DNA from: Cucumis sativus
Lineage: Eukaryota; Streptophyta; Magnoliopsida; Cucurbitales; Cucurbitaceae
DNA: 64,000 nucleotides
Assembly (NCBI RefSeq): GCF_000004075.3
Contig: NC_026656.2
Coordinates: forward strand, 18,610,607 to 18,674,606
Reading direction: 5' to 3'
This document shows, piece by piece, positions 46,100-58,406 of this stretch (within the stretch, counting starts at the first letter, position 1; each line of letters starts with the position of its first letter). The position numbers and the translations under genes were made by a program. The notes under the pieces were generated by a model, which ran no database searches, was not told the origin of the DNA, and was given only the letters and a program-made list of their open reading frames with translations.

Positions 46100-49000
46100 G
46101 ATTTGAGGCAGAAGATGGAGACACGTGTGAGGAAGAGAGACAATAAATTAAGTCAATAATTGAAATTAAGTGGGGAGAAAGAGACTTTAATAACACGAAT
46201 TTGAAAATGGTCACTTATTGGTTAACAAGTAATTAATATTTAAGGACTAACAATAAGGTTAGAGGAAATAAATCAAAGGTTTATTGATGCAATGGGTGCA
46301 TTTAATTAAGACTTTAAGAGTGGAATGTTGACATTATTTAATGGATCTTAATAAAAGTGTGATTTTAAATTAGAGGAAAAGTGAACTAAGCAATGCATCC
46401 GAGTGTGGGAAGCACATGTAACTATGTAAGGTTTAATATGGTAAATATTAAATGGGAATTGACTTTTGTTGATTCATTCAACATTAAAATCTCTTGTTTA
46501 TGAAATTATAATAAACTTTGTTTACTCATGTGTAATTAAACACTTAATGAGTTGGACAAAGATGATTGTTGCTTTTGGGTATCAAATATTTTTCTTTTAA
46601 AATTAAAATTTTGAGCATGTGATGTTAAAATAGATCAAGATTTTTTAAAAATTAGACATAATTTAATTGTAGGAGACTAGTTTTGTATTATTCTTCTATA
46701 ATTCTCCACCACATAGAGGAACATGGCCATGCATACGTTTAATCACTCAATTCCTTATAAAATTTTGGTTTAAAACACTTAAATTTTATTTGAGCTTCAT
46801 GATTTACACTGATTTTACTATTCCAAGCAATTGAGTTAGGTTAAATTACATAATTTGACTTCCATCTCTTGAAGAAATAATTTCAATGGGTAGAAAAAAC
46901 ACACTTAAATCTCATCTTTGATTTGACTTTGTAATTTGACATGTTTTTGTTACTCTTATTGATTTTCTTTAAAGAAACTGAAAAAGAATATTGTCACTTT
47001 TAATTTATATATGTTATTAAGTATAATAACTAAATTAACAATATGTGTTGATTTCATACGACTATAATTTTCTAACTATTTAAATATTCTTTTTTTAAAA
47101 AGTAAATTGTATCGTCAAGAACAATTAAAAGGAATAGGTAAGTAATCCATAAAAGTCCATGAAAGGGATGGATATAAGAAAAATCCAGAGCAAGCAGATA
47201 ACAAAAGTCATCGATATTTTTGTAAACAACATATATAATTAATTAATCAAACTCATATATTAAACATTTTACTAATTGCATTTGTCTTCCAATTTACATA
47301 ATGTGGATGTGATCAACTTTAATCACAACTTATTTATTTTATTTACCGATTATATTATATATAGATTGAAATTTACATGGTTGATTATTTTTCATCTCAA
47401 TTTTTTTATTTTTTATTTACAAAAACAATAAAATAAAAGGTTGTGCTCATCAAAACAATCTCACTCTCCTATCACTAGCTACTGGAAGTAGCTTTTATGT
47501 TTTCAAATGATAAACTTCCTAAAGAAATACAAATTGTAGTGGTTCTCATTGAAAAAGAAAAGCACTCTAAATTCCTTTTTAAAAGTACTTTGTAGTCAAA
47601 TACTACAAAATATATACTACTCGTAAACGAATGAAGTAAATAAAGTAAGAAGGTAAGGAAGAAAAAAGAGATATAGAAATTATGGATTTAGAGATAGGAC
47701 AAGAGAAGGAGTGATTAAAATTTGAATGTTTGCATGAACCAAGAACGTCACAACCAATTTGCCTGTTTTCTTAGGGCATTCACTATTACCTTACAAATCT
47801 CTCATTACTCATACCCATCCAAAAGGACATTTACACCCTTCTTCATATACAATTTCTTTCTTTTCTTCTTTCTTGGGTGGAATTTTAGGTGTCACTTTGG
47901 CATCTAAAGGAACAAAGCTATTATCAAACCCATTTTTCCATTTCTAACCCAATCCTTTTCTAAACTTTTTCTTTTCTTACATTACTTCCTATATATGTAT
48001 TATATATTCTTTCCTAAAGTTCTTTTTTCTTCAATGCCTTTCATCATTACATTTACTACCTATCTCATTTCAATAACTCAAACTAGTAAGTTTTCCGACC
48101 ACGTTTTTTCATCCAAATTTGAATTGTGTCACTACTTACAATGGTTCTTGGTTAACAAAGATCATGCACCGACTATTATTTCACTACTTTTGGTCGTAGC
48201 TAGCTAGTGCAATGATTTCACTTTTGTCATCAATTTTAATTAAATTAATGGATAAATATGATCATTAATGACGTTTATTAAGACATATTTAAACAAAAAT
48301 AAATCAACATCAATCATTTACATCATTTAGTTGAAATTTTTAATTAATATATATATTGAAAAACAACCAAGTACAAAATACCAAAATAATGTGTAGGTAA
48401 GGTTTATAAATATTATCTATATATACGTGAAACTTATACTAGCCCAAAATAGAAGAAACCTAAAAGTAAAATGTCAAAACAAAGGAAAAAGAAAAAGAAA
48501 AGTAGATGAGTATTTCCAAACAAGATCTTCATTTTTAGTCGTGAGGGCATGTATTTAATCGTTATCTTCTCTTAATTTAACCACTTCGTCATACAATATT
48601 TTAGTTGTTAATTAGAAGAATTTAGGTAAAATTATCCATGTATGCAATGAATGTAAATCTAATAAGCTAAAGCAAAGTGACTCTATACTTACACACTGTT
48701 TACTTACTCTGGAATTAAGTAAGATTATCGAGGAATGAATGAGATGTATACTATGAAGACTCTCTTAATGTATAGAGAAAATGATGTGGCGTTTGTTGGT
48801 TGGGGCTGAAGTCGCTGAGTTGGATGCCGGAAGTGGAAAGCAAATAATAAAACGCACCAACTTCAACTGGGACTCTGCCAACACAGCTTTAAACATCCCA
48901 CCAACGACTACGAACGTTCCTTGCCTCACCCTTCAATCATACTAAGACACGTGTGTTAGTTGGATCTTCAATCACCGCCACGTAATGGGAAACGAAAACG

Positions 49001-50630
49001 ACATGTCGTTAAGGAGCTTTCTGCTTATTTCCCAGCGTCGTACGAGATAAGAACCGTCGAATTTGTATTTCCACCCTTCTGTCGTCACTCCTACCCCACA
49101 CGTGGCAGAACTCAAATATCTTTTTCCTCTTTTCGTCTTTATATTTTAGGTATTATGGATTGAAATTAAATTAATACATTCTTAAAAAATATAGAAGTCG
49201 TTATAAATAGCAAAAGTATGATATACACTCTATAGTTTATCTATAGTTTATGTAAGTCTTAGGAGATGTGGTTGTATAAACCTTTGTTGGTTATATTTTG
49301 GTTAAAGTGTCTTCAGATTTTTTTTTGAAATCAGTTATTTCTGGACTACACGAATTCATGTATGTATATAATTAGTATAGGATCCGCTGTGTTATGTTGC
49401 ATGTACAATAGTTTATATACTAGATTAGCAAGTTTATCACGTTAAAGATTTCAGCAGAGTCGACATATACAAATATAGAAAAGCATTGTTTGTCAGCTTC
49501 ACTACTTTTATTATTAAAGTTAAACCAACCATTTCATTTCATAATTTTTTTCTAATTAATTAACAGATGTCAACATCAATAAATAAAAAGAGAGTATTTA
49601 ATAAACACTCATATTAAAAAGAAAAAATATGACAAAAAAAAGTTTAGTAAAAAATCGATCGTAGCATCTTCTTTTTGTATATTACGAATATGATAAATGA
49701 CAAATATAAATGATATCAAACAGTTATCGGATGATTATCTGCCTTTAGGTTTACAATTAAGAACTGATACAGTGACATAATTTTTTTTTTTTAAATCGAT
49801 TAGAATTATAACATTTATAAGTTTTATAAAGTAAAGCGGTAGGATGGTTTCAAATTTGGTATCTAAACAAAAAGTATACTTGAAAGCTATACATAAAAAC
49901 TTAGTGGGCCGTGCCATTGAGGACACTGTTGGCCCAACATGCTAGAGCCCATGAAATCGAACCAACTTTTGGAGTTGTTAGAAGTAACCCTAAAAAACGG
50001 TGTAAATATATTTGGAACATAAAACACAAGTTTTGATATATGTATATAATTTACAAAACTTTAGGTTAAAATTAGTAATTTTCATGACCTTGGATTTTTT
50101 TTTAATATATATAAAGATAAAGCCTTAACATTAACACTACCCAATTATATTGGAAGGGAACAAAAATTAGAAATTCGGTAAATTGAAAATCAAAATTAAT
50201 CATAAAGGGACCGTCATGGATGAGTATGAGGATCTTTTCCTTTTTCTATCTTTGGTGGCTATGTGATTCTCTTCCACTTGTAAGATTTGTTATATCCAAT
50301 ACAAACCATTCATATCAATTCACAACAATAAAATCATTTTTTAAACACATAGACTTGTAATTGATACAAAGGTTGAATGTTATTGAAGTTGAGAAAAGAA
50401 ACAAAGAGATGTACCAAACTTATATTCTATTGAGTGATTGGATTCTCTTTAACACATCCAGTAATCTAAATTTAAATAATTTAAGAGGGACCAAATTCCC
50501 ACACATTACTCACAAAGTTTTTAACTTGGAGGCCAAGAATCTCATAATCCTTTCACAATTAATAAAACTATTAATATCTATTTAACAATTATAAATATAA
50601 TATTTGCTTCAAACTGAAGCCGGCCGGATA
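46100..50630. other. 4.5-kb spacer between WD40 and small-protein genes
   Basis: No gene recognised. The one notable part is a GC-richer island at about 48780-49120 with ACGT elements (listed separately). Short frames near 47.7-48.2 kb are AT-rich and without family marks. Confidence 0.5.
48780..49120. promoter_or_regulatory. GC-richer island with ABRE/G-box elements, no clear gene
   Basis: Inside an AT-rich spacer, this stretch contains the palindrome ACACGTGT (48947-48954), GCCACGTAA (about 48977) and CACGTGGC (49099-49106), the core pattern of ABA-responsive promoters. A frame at 48960-49163 (basic, GKRKRH) starts only at a non-ATG codon. It could be an orphan promoter, a noncoding RNA gene or a decayed gene. 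Confidence 0.4.
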
Positions 50631-50719
50631 CAGAGCCCTTGTTCAGTTGTTCTGTTTCTGCCGTCGGTTTCCGCCGCACGATTCCCCATACCACCGCCCT
50701 CTGTTTCACTGTCCCCACC

Positions 50720-50727
50720 TATAAAAA
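50720..50727 (+). promoter_or_regulatory. TATA box of the small basic protein gene
   Basis: TATAAAAA, 58 bp before the ATG at 50785, with a GC-richer stretch just upstream. Strong evidence that the short frame is a real gene. Confidence 0.7.
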
Positions 50728-50784
50728 CCCTCAACTTTTCCCCACTCCTCTTTTCAATTCTCATTCTTAATTTTCTCTAAAACA

Positions 50785-51114
50785 ATGGCGGCTATGTCAC
50801 CTCAACCTTATTCAGTCGAAAAAAAGATCGCCGGAGATCAAGTGGAGGCAGAGATAGAAACAGAGTCGGCGGCGGCGGGTGCGGGTGCGGATGCGTTGGG
50901 CCCAGCTGTGACGAGGCATATTGTGGTCAAGTCTTCGTCTTCGTCTTCGTCCTATCAATCCAACCAAGCTCTAGAGAAAGCGGTGGTGCTGAGGCGGATC
51001 CGGCAACGGAAGCGTGTTAACAAGTTGAGGGCGGCGGTTGGAGCTCTGTTTAGTTCACCGTTCACTGATAAAACAGAGAGAAAATGGGTGGACGAACCGT
51101 TCACTTCACTCTAA
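50785..51114 (+). CDS. Small basic plant protein, unrecognised family
   Basis: Single-exon frame of 109 aa. The first half is Ala/Glu/Ser-rich, with an SSSSSSSY run at about 51-58. The second half is a basic amphipathic-looking stretch, LEKAVVLRRIRQRKRVNKLR, followed by AAVGALFSS and the tail KWVDEPFTSL. There is no signal peptide and no membrane span. The basic helix could be a nuclear signal or a nucleic-acid or protein contact. Base use is far more GC-rich than the flanks, and a TATA box lies 58 bp upstream, both of which support a real gene. I do not recognise the family with certainty and give no function. Confidence 0.75.
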   Translation: MAAMSPQPYSVEKKIAGDQVEAEIETESAAAGAGADALGPAVTRHIVVKSSSSSSSYQSNQALEKAVVLRRIRQRKRVNKLRAAVGALFSSPFTDKTERKWVDEPFTSL

Positions 51115-52667
51115 TTCCAATTTTGTTATAAAATTAAGAAATTAGTGGAAGAGGTCAGATTTTTCTTTTTTAAACTTATTTATCCATCCAAATCAGATTG
51201 CATTATAATGGCTTCGTTGAATAAGTTCTTGTTGTGATGTATCGTACTTCAGTTTTCCTTGATATTAATTCTACTTTGAATAGTTAAAAACATCCACTAA
51301 GAATGTATATGAACATATCACTCTGCTAAAAGGTACAGAAACACTGCCACCTTCACGTTCCAACTTGTAACAAATTATTAACTTAAAGCTTAAAGAGTGT
51401 ATTGGATTGAATCACACATTAACAATATTAAAGTGCCTTTTCAGGATGAAAGTGTATGCAAACAGTACTAAAATTAGGGAAAATGTTTATTTTACTTTCT
51501 ACTTTTGTAGAAGAAGAAAACAAACAAAGATTAGAAGCGGTTTTTAAATAGGAATCCCATAGTCAAAGGGTCAAACACGTTGGCCATACTTAATGAACCA
51601 ATCAGCCTCCACTAGCTGGGGACCCACTCCAAGTACACGTCACAAATACATTTTTACTTTTGACTTTTTGACTTTCTCTTTTATGTTTCACATTAATATT
51701 TGGTTATGTCCCATTCTTATATACATTAGCTTATCAATGGCTATTTCTATAAGTATTTGTTGTCATCAACATGATGATGAAGAAGGATAGAAGAGATACT
51801 TTCGATTAAACTAAAATGTTTGTCAATAAAAGGAAATAGAGGAATTATTACAAGAATTTCAAGGAGGAAAAAGCCCCACCAAACATCATTTTGAAGAAAC
51901 TTTATCTAACCACATTATTCATATGAAAACATTGTGGATGGAAACTTTTGGAGGTTCATAAATGCTAGATGATTCAACTATTTCAATGATGTTGAGAGAT
52001 ATTATGTATGTAGATTTTTTTTTTTTTTCTTTTATCAAACTTCAAATTGATTCTAGCTCCTTCTAGATTCACTGATTGCATGCAATCCCTAAGTTTATGT
52101 TTGCTTTAAATTAATCTGCTTAATAATCATCCTTAAACTTATCATTTTTTTCAAACACCATTTTTAATCTAAGATTTTTTATTTTATTTATAATCTTTAT
52201 TAAACATTTCAAATTATTTCCAAATATTTAGGTTAAATACCTAAAAAATTGCAACAAGAGAAATGTTTAAGAACTTTCCTTAAGTTGGATTTTCTTGGTT
52301 TTTCTTTTTAGAACGGTATCGTAATGAGAACATAACACCGTTTTTCAATATTTTGACAAAGAATAAATAGTAGTTGAAGAATGGCCAAGTTGAAGACCTT
52401 CAATTCTCATAATCCATTACTAAAATTATTTCCTACACATCACTTTGTGACATATCTATTAAAATTAACACACAAAAAAAGCTATATACAATTAGTGGAT
52501 AATACTGCCAAATGTTTTTGTTAATAATCTTTTCCTCTTGCTTCAACTCCACACTTACAATCCCTTTTCCATCAAAACACAATCTCTAATACCAACAAAA
52601 CTCATCACTTTCCACACAATCTATTTCAAACACAAACCTTGTCTTAATCTCCTAACCTTTCCCATCT
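51115..52667. other. Spacer between the small-protein gene and WAKL gene
   Basis: 3' region of the small gene, then AT-rich DNA and the WAKL promoter. The leader before 52668 is CA/CT-rich. No other gene. Confidence 0.5.
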
Positions 52668-55600
52668 ATGATCTCAAAAACCCATTTCCTAATTCTCTCT
52701 AATCTTTTCTTTCTTGTTCTAATTTCAACACTTAAAACAGAGGCTAAATGTTCGAAATCATGTACTTCCGATCAGACCCCTTACGATTTTCCTTACCCCT
52801 TTGGCTTCTCCGCTGGCTGTCCAATCCGTCTCAACTGCAGCCACGACGGCGCCGCCATGATTGGAGAATTCCCTGTCGAGTCTATCAACTCTGATCACAT
52901 CAAAGTTGTGATTAAAGCGAAATGCAACCGAAAGTTCCACACAATTCACCAATTCTTTAGCCCCAATTACGCCCCAAGGGCCAACAACGCCGTTCTTTTA
53001 CAAAACTGTTCTTCTCCGATTTCGCCTTGCTTTTTGCCCACGACGATGGTTCAGACCAAATTCGAATCCCCCGATTGCTCTGTGAATCGCTCAAGCATAA
53101 GCTGCTATACCCAAAACGCCACCGGGTCTGCCGGTTTCTTGGACTTCAAAAACCTCACCAGAACCCACTGCGATTACCTTCTGTCCTCGATTTCCTCGGA
53201 GGAGCTCAACAGCAACATCTCCGCCGGAATTTCTCTGGAAATTCAAACAGTAGACCTTGGGTGGTGGCTTCAGGGAGGCTGCCACCAATCCTGCCATGAA
53301 GATGCTAACTGTACGGAGCTTAAGTCGCCTATTGATGGGATGTTGTCTCATCGTTGCCGTTGCCGGGAAGGACTGGTGGGCGATGGGTATCTGGCCGGCA
53401 CTGGCTGCCGGAAAGGTCAGTTTTAAAAAACTTTTGTTTAATTTTCTTCCTTCTCGTGATTATTATTATAATTATTCCTCCGTTTGTTTGATTGCGCGTG
53501 ATGATTTAGAAAGTCAAAAAAGTTGCGAGAAATGATGAAGAAATTTTTGGGGGTATTGGGTTCTTTCTTCATCTGTGGGATTAATTTTGTTGACTTTCTT
53601 AATTAGTTGTTGCCTTTATTTACGATCTTAATTACAATTATTAAGCTGCCTCATAATTGGTGGTTTAATACTCTTTTTTACTTTCTAAATTATTAATTCA
53701 ACCATTTTGATTCATTAAGTTAATTTTTATTAGTCATGTTGTTGTTGTTGACCATACTTCAATTACTTGACCATATTAATAATCTCAACTAAATGTTGTA
53801 CCCACTAATCTTTTAGTTTAGGTATCCCTATATATATATATATATTCACCTCAGAAAAATGTGTTCAAAACCAATATTAAGTTTTCTTTTTTTGGAGCAT
53901 CACTTCACATATTGACTTTAAACACCAATAGATCACCATAGGATTCTTTTATTATGTGGTTGGGCATTTTCCATTATATAAGGTTTCACATCAACTTAGT
54001 CTTCCCAATTCCACACTTTCTTCTAGCCCCCTCTTTATAGAGTTGTTGATGCCTAGTCTATGAAATTATTTGCGTGTTTCTATATAACGTGCCTAAATAT
54101 GACTTATTGTTTTAGACACGTCTACACACGTGTGATTTTAAACCCTACTCTTAAACATAGAGTAAAAGAAACGTTCATAATAGTCATCGTCGGCCTTTAA
54201 CTCTTATTTACCTAAGTCAATGTATTTAACATTGACTATATTCAAAGTTGAGTCTTTGAAAGCCACTTATTACACTGCTATCAACTAGAATGGTCTCAAC
54301 TTTAGTTTGGCACTCTAATAAATTTGTTACTCGTAAAATACTTGTGAGATATTTATAAAAGAGAAAAAAAAAATGTACTAAGTATTGGGTTGAGGAAATT
54401 AATATGAAGTGAGGAAGGTGAGTGTTGTTGGTATTGGCAGTCCTTTGGGAAGGATAGCATTCCAAGAAAGGTGAGGCAATAAACAATTGGGCTGTTGGAG
54501 ACTCCATTTTGGGGCACTCTCTTATCTTATATCATTTCACGAAATCAATCATCAAAATGACTTTAATATTATATCCAATCATCTTTACATTCCCTCTTTA
54601 ATTTTCAAGTGTCTTATGAGGTTTTTGGTGTTGAACATTTGCTCCTATTATACCCACCCCACCATCAACCTTTCACTCTCCCAAATGCTCCTATTCCTAT
54701 CTTCATAAAATCTTCCTTCAACTCTCTATTGTAATGGTGTGTATAAATTATCTAGAATCCAGATTGAACAATTGAGAATATGAATTTGGAAACAACCCTT
54801 CTGGAAGTTATGATGTTTGAGTTTTTCCAATGAATGTTGATAATTTTCATTCTTATCTTTTAGCAAAACTTTTTATATGACATTTCATTTTAGTCCAAAT
54901 CTTCAAAATAAAGTTACACTCTAAATTGTGTGGCTTGTTTCCCTTTATAGCTTTTTAAACATGTTTCTTTCTTTTTTGAATAAGTGATTCATCTTCTTCT
55001 CCTTTTTTAAAGTGATTTTATCTTTAATATGGTTAATAGAATATATTGTCATTTTTAGGATTTCCTTTTTATAAACTGAATAATAATTCAAAGTTACAAT
55101 TAGTAAGGCAAACAATCTACACTTAATTACTATTCCAAAAATTACTAAGCTAGAGGATTTGTTAGAAAATGTTTGATCACATTTGGAGAATGAGTTTTTG
55201 TTGTTTGTATGATCTCATTAATTAATGTGTTCTTCTTCTTCATCTCTAAACAGCCTTAAATTGCTACACTACCAAGTACATTATCGGCGAATGCGGAACA
55301 TCAACGACGGCCACAAGAACCGCCATTCTCATCGGAACCTTAATCGGTGGAGCCGCTGTACTACTTGCGCTCGGTTTATTCTGCTTCTTCATCCGCCGTC
55401 GTTCCAATCTTCAATCTATACATCTCAACAAAATCACCAAACGCCGCCTCTCCGAAGCCACTGCTGGCGCCGGCAAATCTACCATCCATCTTTACACTCA
55501 CAAAGAGATCCAAAAAGCCACCCACAGCTTCTCTGACGACTACCACCTCGGCGCCGGTGCATACGCCACCGTCTACGCCGGTAAATTACGCAACGGAGAA

Positions 55601-56542
55601 TGGGTCGCCATCAAACGTCTCAAAAATCGAGACCCCGACACTATCCATCAAGTCCTCAACGAAATCAGCCTCATTTCCTCCGTCAGCCATCCTAACCTCG
55701 TCCGTCTCCTCGGCTGCTCCATGGAATCCGGTGACCAAATCCTCGTCTACGAATTCATGCCCAACGGTACTCTGTCTCAACATTTACAAAAACAGAGAGG
55801 CACCGGCCTCCCCTGGCTCGTCCGTCTCGACATCGCCGTCGAAACGGCTAACGCAATCGCCCATCTACATTCTGCAATTAACCCTCCGATCTTTCATAGA
55901 GACATCAAATCCAGCAACATACTACTCGATGAGAATCTCAAATCAAAAGTAGCGGATTTCGGGCTTTCAAGGTTAGGGATGGCCGAAATTTCCCATATCT
56001 CGACGGCTCCTCAAGGGACACCGGGATATCTCGATCCACAATACCATCAAGATTTTCATCTCTCCGACAAGAGTGACGTGTACAGTTTCGGCGTGGTTCT
56101 TGTGGAACTGATCACCGCCATGAAAGTAGTGGATTTCTGCAGGGCGAAAGAGGAGGTAAACTTGGCAGCTCTGGCAGCCGACCGGATCGGGAATGGGCGG
56201 GTGAGGGAAATTGTGGACCCGTTGATGGATATGGAAGGAGATGAATGGGGAATTTCGTCAGTAGAGAAAGTAGGGGAGGTGGCATTCAGATGCTTGGCGT
56301 TTCATAGGGATGTGAGGCCGTCAATGGTGGAGGTGGCAGCAGAACTGGAGGAGATACGGAGGAGCAGGTGGGAAGAAGGGGGATTGAAGTGTAAGGAAAT
56401 GGAATTAGTAGTTGAAAGTGGAAGCTCGAAGTCTAGCCATGGAGGAGGAGATTACTTTTCAAGAGGCTCTGTTGAAGATTCATGGCGGAGTGAACAGAGC
56501 TCGCCGTCGTCCAGTAGCTTGTTAAATAATGTCCTTTTATGA
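52668..56542 (+). CDS. Wall-associated receptor kinase-like, WAKL14 group
   Basis: Plasma-membrane receptor-like Ser/Thr kinase. Two exons, 52668-53415 and 55254-56542, with a 1.84-kb intron, giving 678 aa. Parts: signal peptide (about 1-26, hydrophobic LILSNLFFLVLIS), galacturonan-binding WAK domain starting CSKSCTSDQTPYDFPYPFGF, a C-terminal WAK/EGF-like Cys-rich part (CHQSCHEDANCTEL...CRCREGLVGDGY), membrane span about 272-294, and a kinase domain. Kinase residues: Lys in VAIKRL (K369), HRDIKSSN with D466, DFG at 484-486, GTPGYLDPQYH and SDVYSFGVVLVEL. The glycine loop reads GAGAYATV (348-355), so the third Gly is Ala, where I recall GxGAYGTVY in WAKL14. The tail SEQSSPSSSSLLNNVLL matches the WAKL14/21 type. 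Serine, lysine and DFG residues are intact, so the kinase is probably active. Ligand unknown. Confidence 0.93.
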
Positions 56543-58134
56543 TCCCATTTTTGGACCTTTTCTTCTTCTTCTTCATTTGTGGCAACTTTCTTTGATAAGA
56601 AAAATTAAACTTGAAGTTAATTTAGTTTGTTAAAAATTCGTTTAGTAGTCCAAATTAAACTTCTTAAATTTGATAATTTCATATGCTTTTAAACAATAGT
56701 TAGTTTAACACGAGAGATTTAAAATAATATAATTACAAATTAAGAGTTTTAATTGATACAAATAATTAATATGTACTCATTTATTTTAATTAAACATGAT
56801 ACCTACTTAGAGCAAACGTGAAACACGTCTAGAGCTATTAAAAGAAAGTATGAACAAATTAGATTGAAAATCTTGGTTTGATTGCTGAAATTATTGAACT
56901 AAAATTATTGAAGTTGGCATCCCACTTGTCACCTCTTTTACTCATTTAACTATCCATTTCAATCAATCAGTGTATGAATTTTGAAACACACGTTACATTT
57001 CAAAGATCATTTTTTCTCTTTTCTTAAACATAAGTAAATATCAACAACATATTGCAATAAGGAAGAAGCATCCAGTTCAAGAGAAAAAGACAACACCAAA
57101 CTCAAACACACACTTTAGGATCAAATGTTATTTTTTTTATAAACTCAATGAATAGTAAATGTAATTATGATAATAGTTTTTCTTATATGAATAATTCACC
57201 TAAAATGTTGTAAAGATTTATTAAAAAAGCATAAAGTACAGATTCAAAGTATGAGGATGATTTTATCCTTAAAATACATAACTAAATAAAAGGAAAAGGA
57301 ATACTTTAGTGTTAAAAGTTAGAAGGAAAAAACAAATGAGTGTTGTAATTATTGAGGAAACCAAAGAACTCGAAAATTTTCATTTCCAAAACCCTAAATT
57401 TCCCATTCCCTTTGGCAACAACACGTGATGATGCACCCAAAAAGATGAACCATCAAATATTTTCCTTCAATAATTTCAAGTTAAATTACATTTTCCTTTT
57501 CCCTTTCCTCTCTTACTCAAACAATGTCATCAATTAGGGGAAACAATCTTTATGTGTGATTCATTTCATGGGATCCTTATGATATTTTTCTTGAAAGGTG
57601 TTTTAAATTTATGGGAATAAAATTAGTAATAATCATACACATATTGCTTGTCTTTTCCTAATTCCCTTAATCTAATCTTATATTGTATGGTCGACGAGTT
57701 TCCTCTTAGTTTATTTTCTAATAATTACATAACTAACAAGCGGAAGAAAAAACAAAGTCACATACATTGATATATTGATATGAGTATAGTTGATGGGATG
57801 GAAGATGAAATATTTCTTATTTAGAATTTGTTTGTATTTGTCTAATATCATATGGTAGAATTATTGTTAGCATTTATAACTCTTCAGTCTTCATTAAAGT
57901 CCATATCAGAGGTTTATTGAATGATGAGTAGTAATTATGGAGCACTTCTACAATTTAAACCTAAGTTTTCTGCTCTACTATTAAAAACAACATTTTATTG
58001 CCCATATTTTAAGATGGTAAAAAATATGTTGTCGTTTAAATATTTAAATTATAATGATATTTATAAATAAATGATCACATGGTAAGTAAAAAAATAAGAA
58101 AAGAATTAAATAACATGAAACAGAGATTTATTGG

Positions 58135-58169
<35 letters not shown>

Positions 58170-58406
58170 TAACATCAACAATCTATATCATGAGGAAAGA
58201 CAGCCAGCTTGAGGGTCCACATAGATCACTTTATTGGTTCTTATAAAGTGATGGACCCTACACTCCTTTTTTATCTTTAAATTCCCATTTAACTTTCTAA
58301 TTAATTACTAACTATACACTTTCTTTGCTTTTTTTACAAACCCCAAAAAATTAACCGCAGCTTTTTTTCTTTTACCTGACGGTTATTTTCTATTTCTTTG
58401 TTTCCC
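56543..58406. other. Convergent spacer between WAKL and AOS genes
   Basis: Tail-to-tail 3' regions, AT-rich, with a perfect TA run at 58138-58167. No gene. Confidence 0.5.
58138..58167. repeat. (TA)n microsatellite
   Basis: About 15 TA units, flanked on both sides by TTGGTAA, about 240 bp beyond the AOS stop. Confidence 0.9.

Noticed and set aside
47722-48207. Short plus-strand frames
   Set aside because: AT-rich, hydrophobic by composition, no homology features, no promoter signs.
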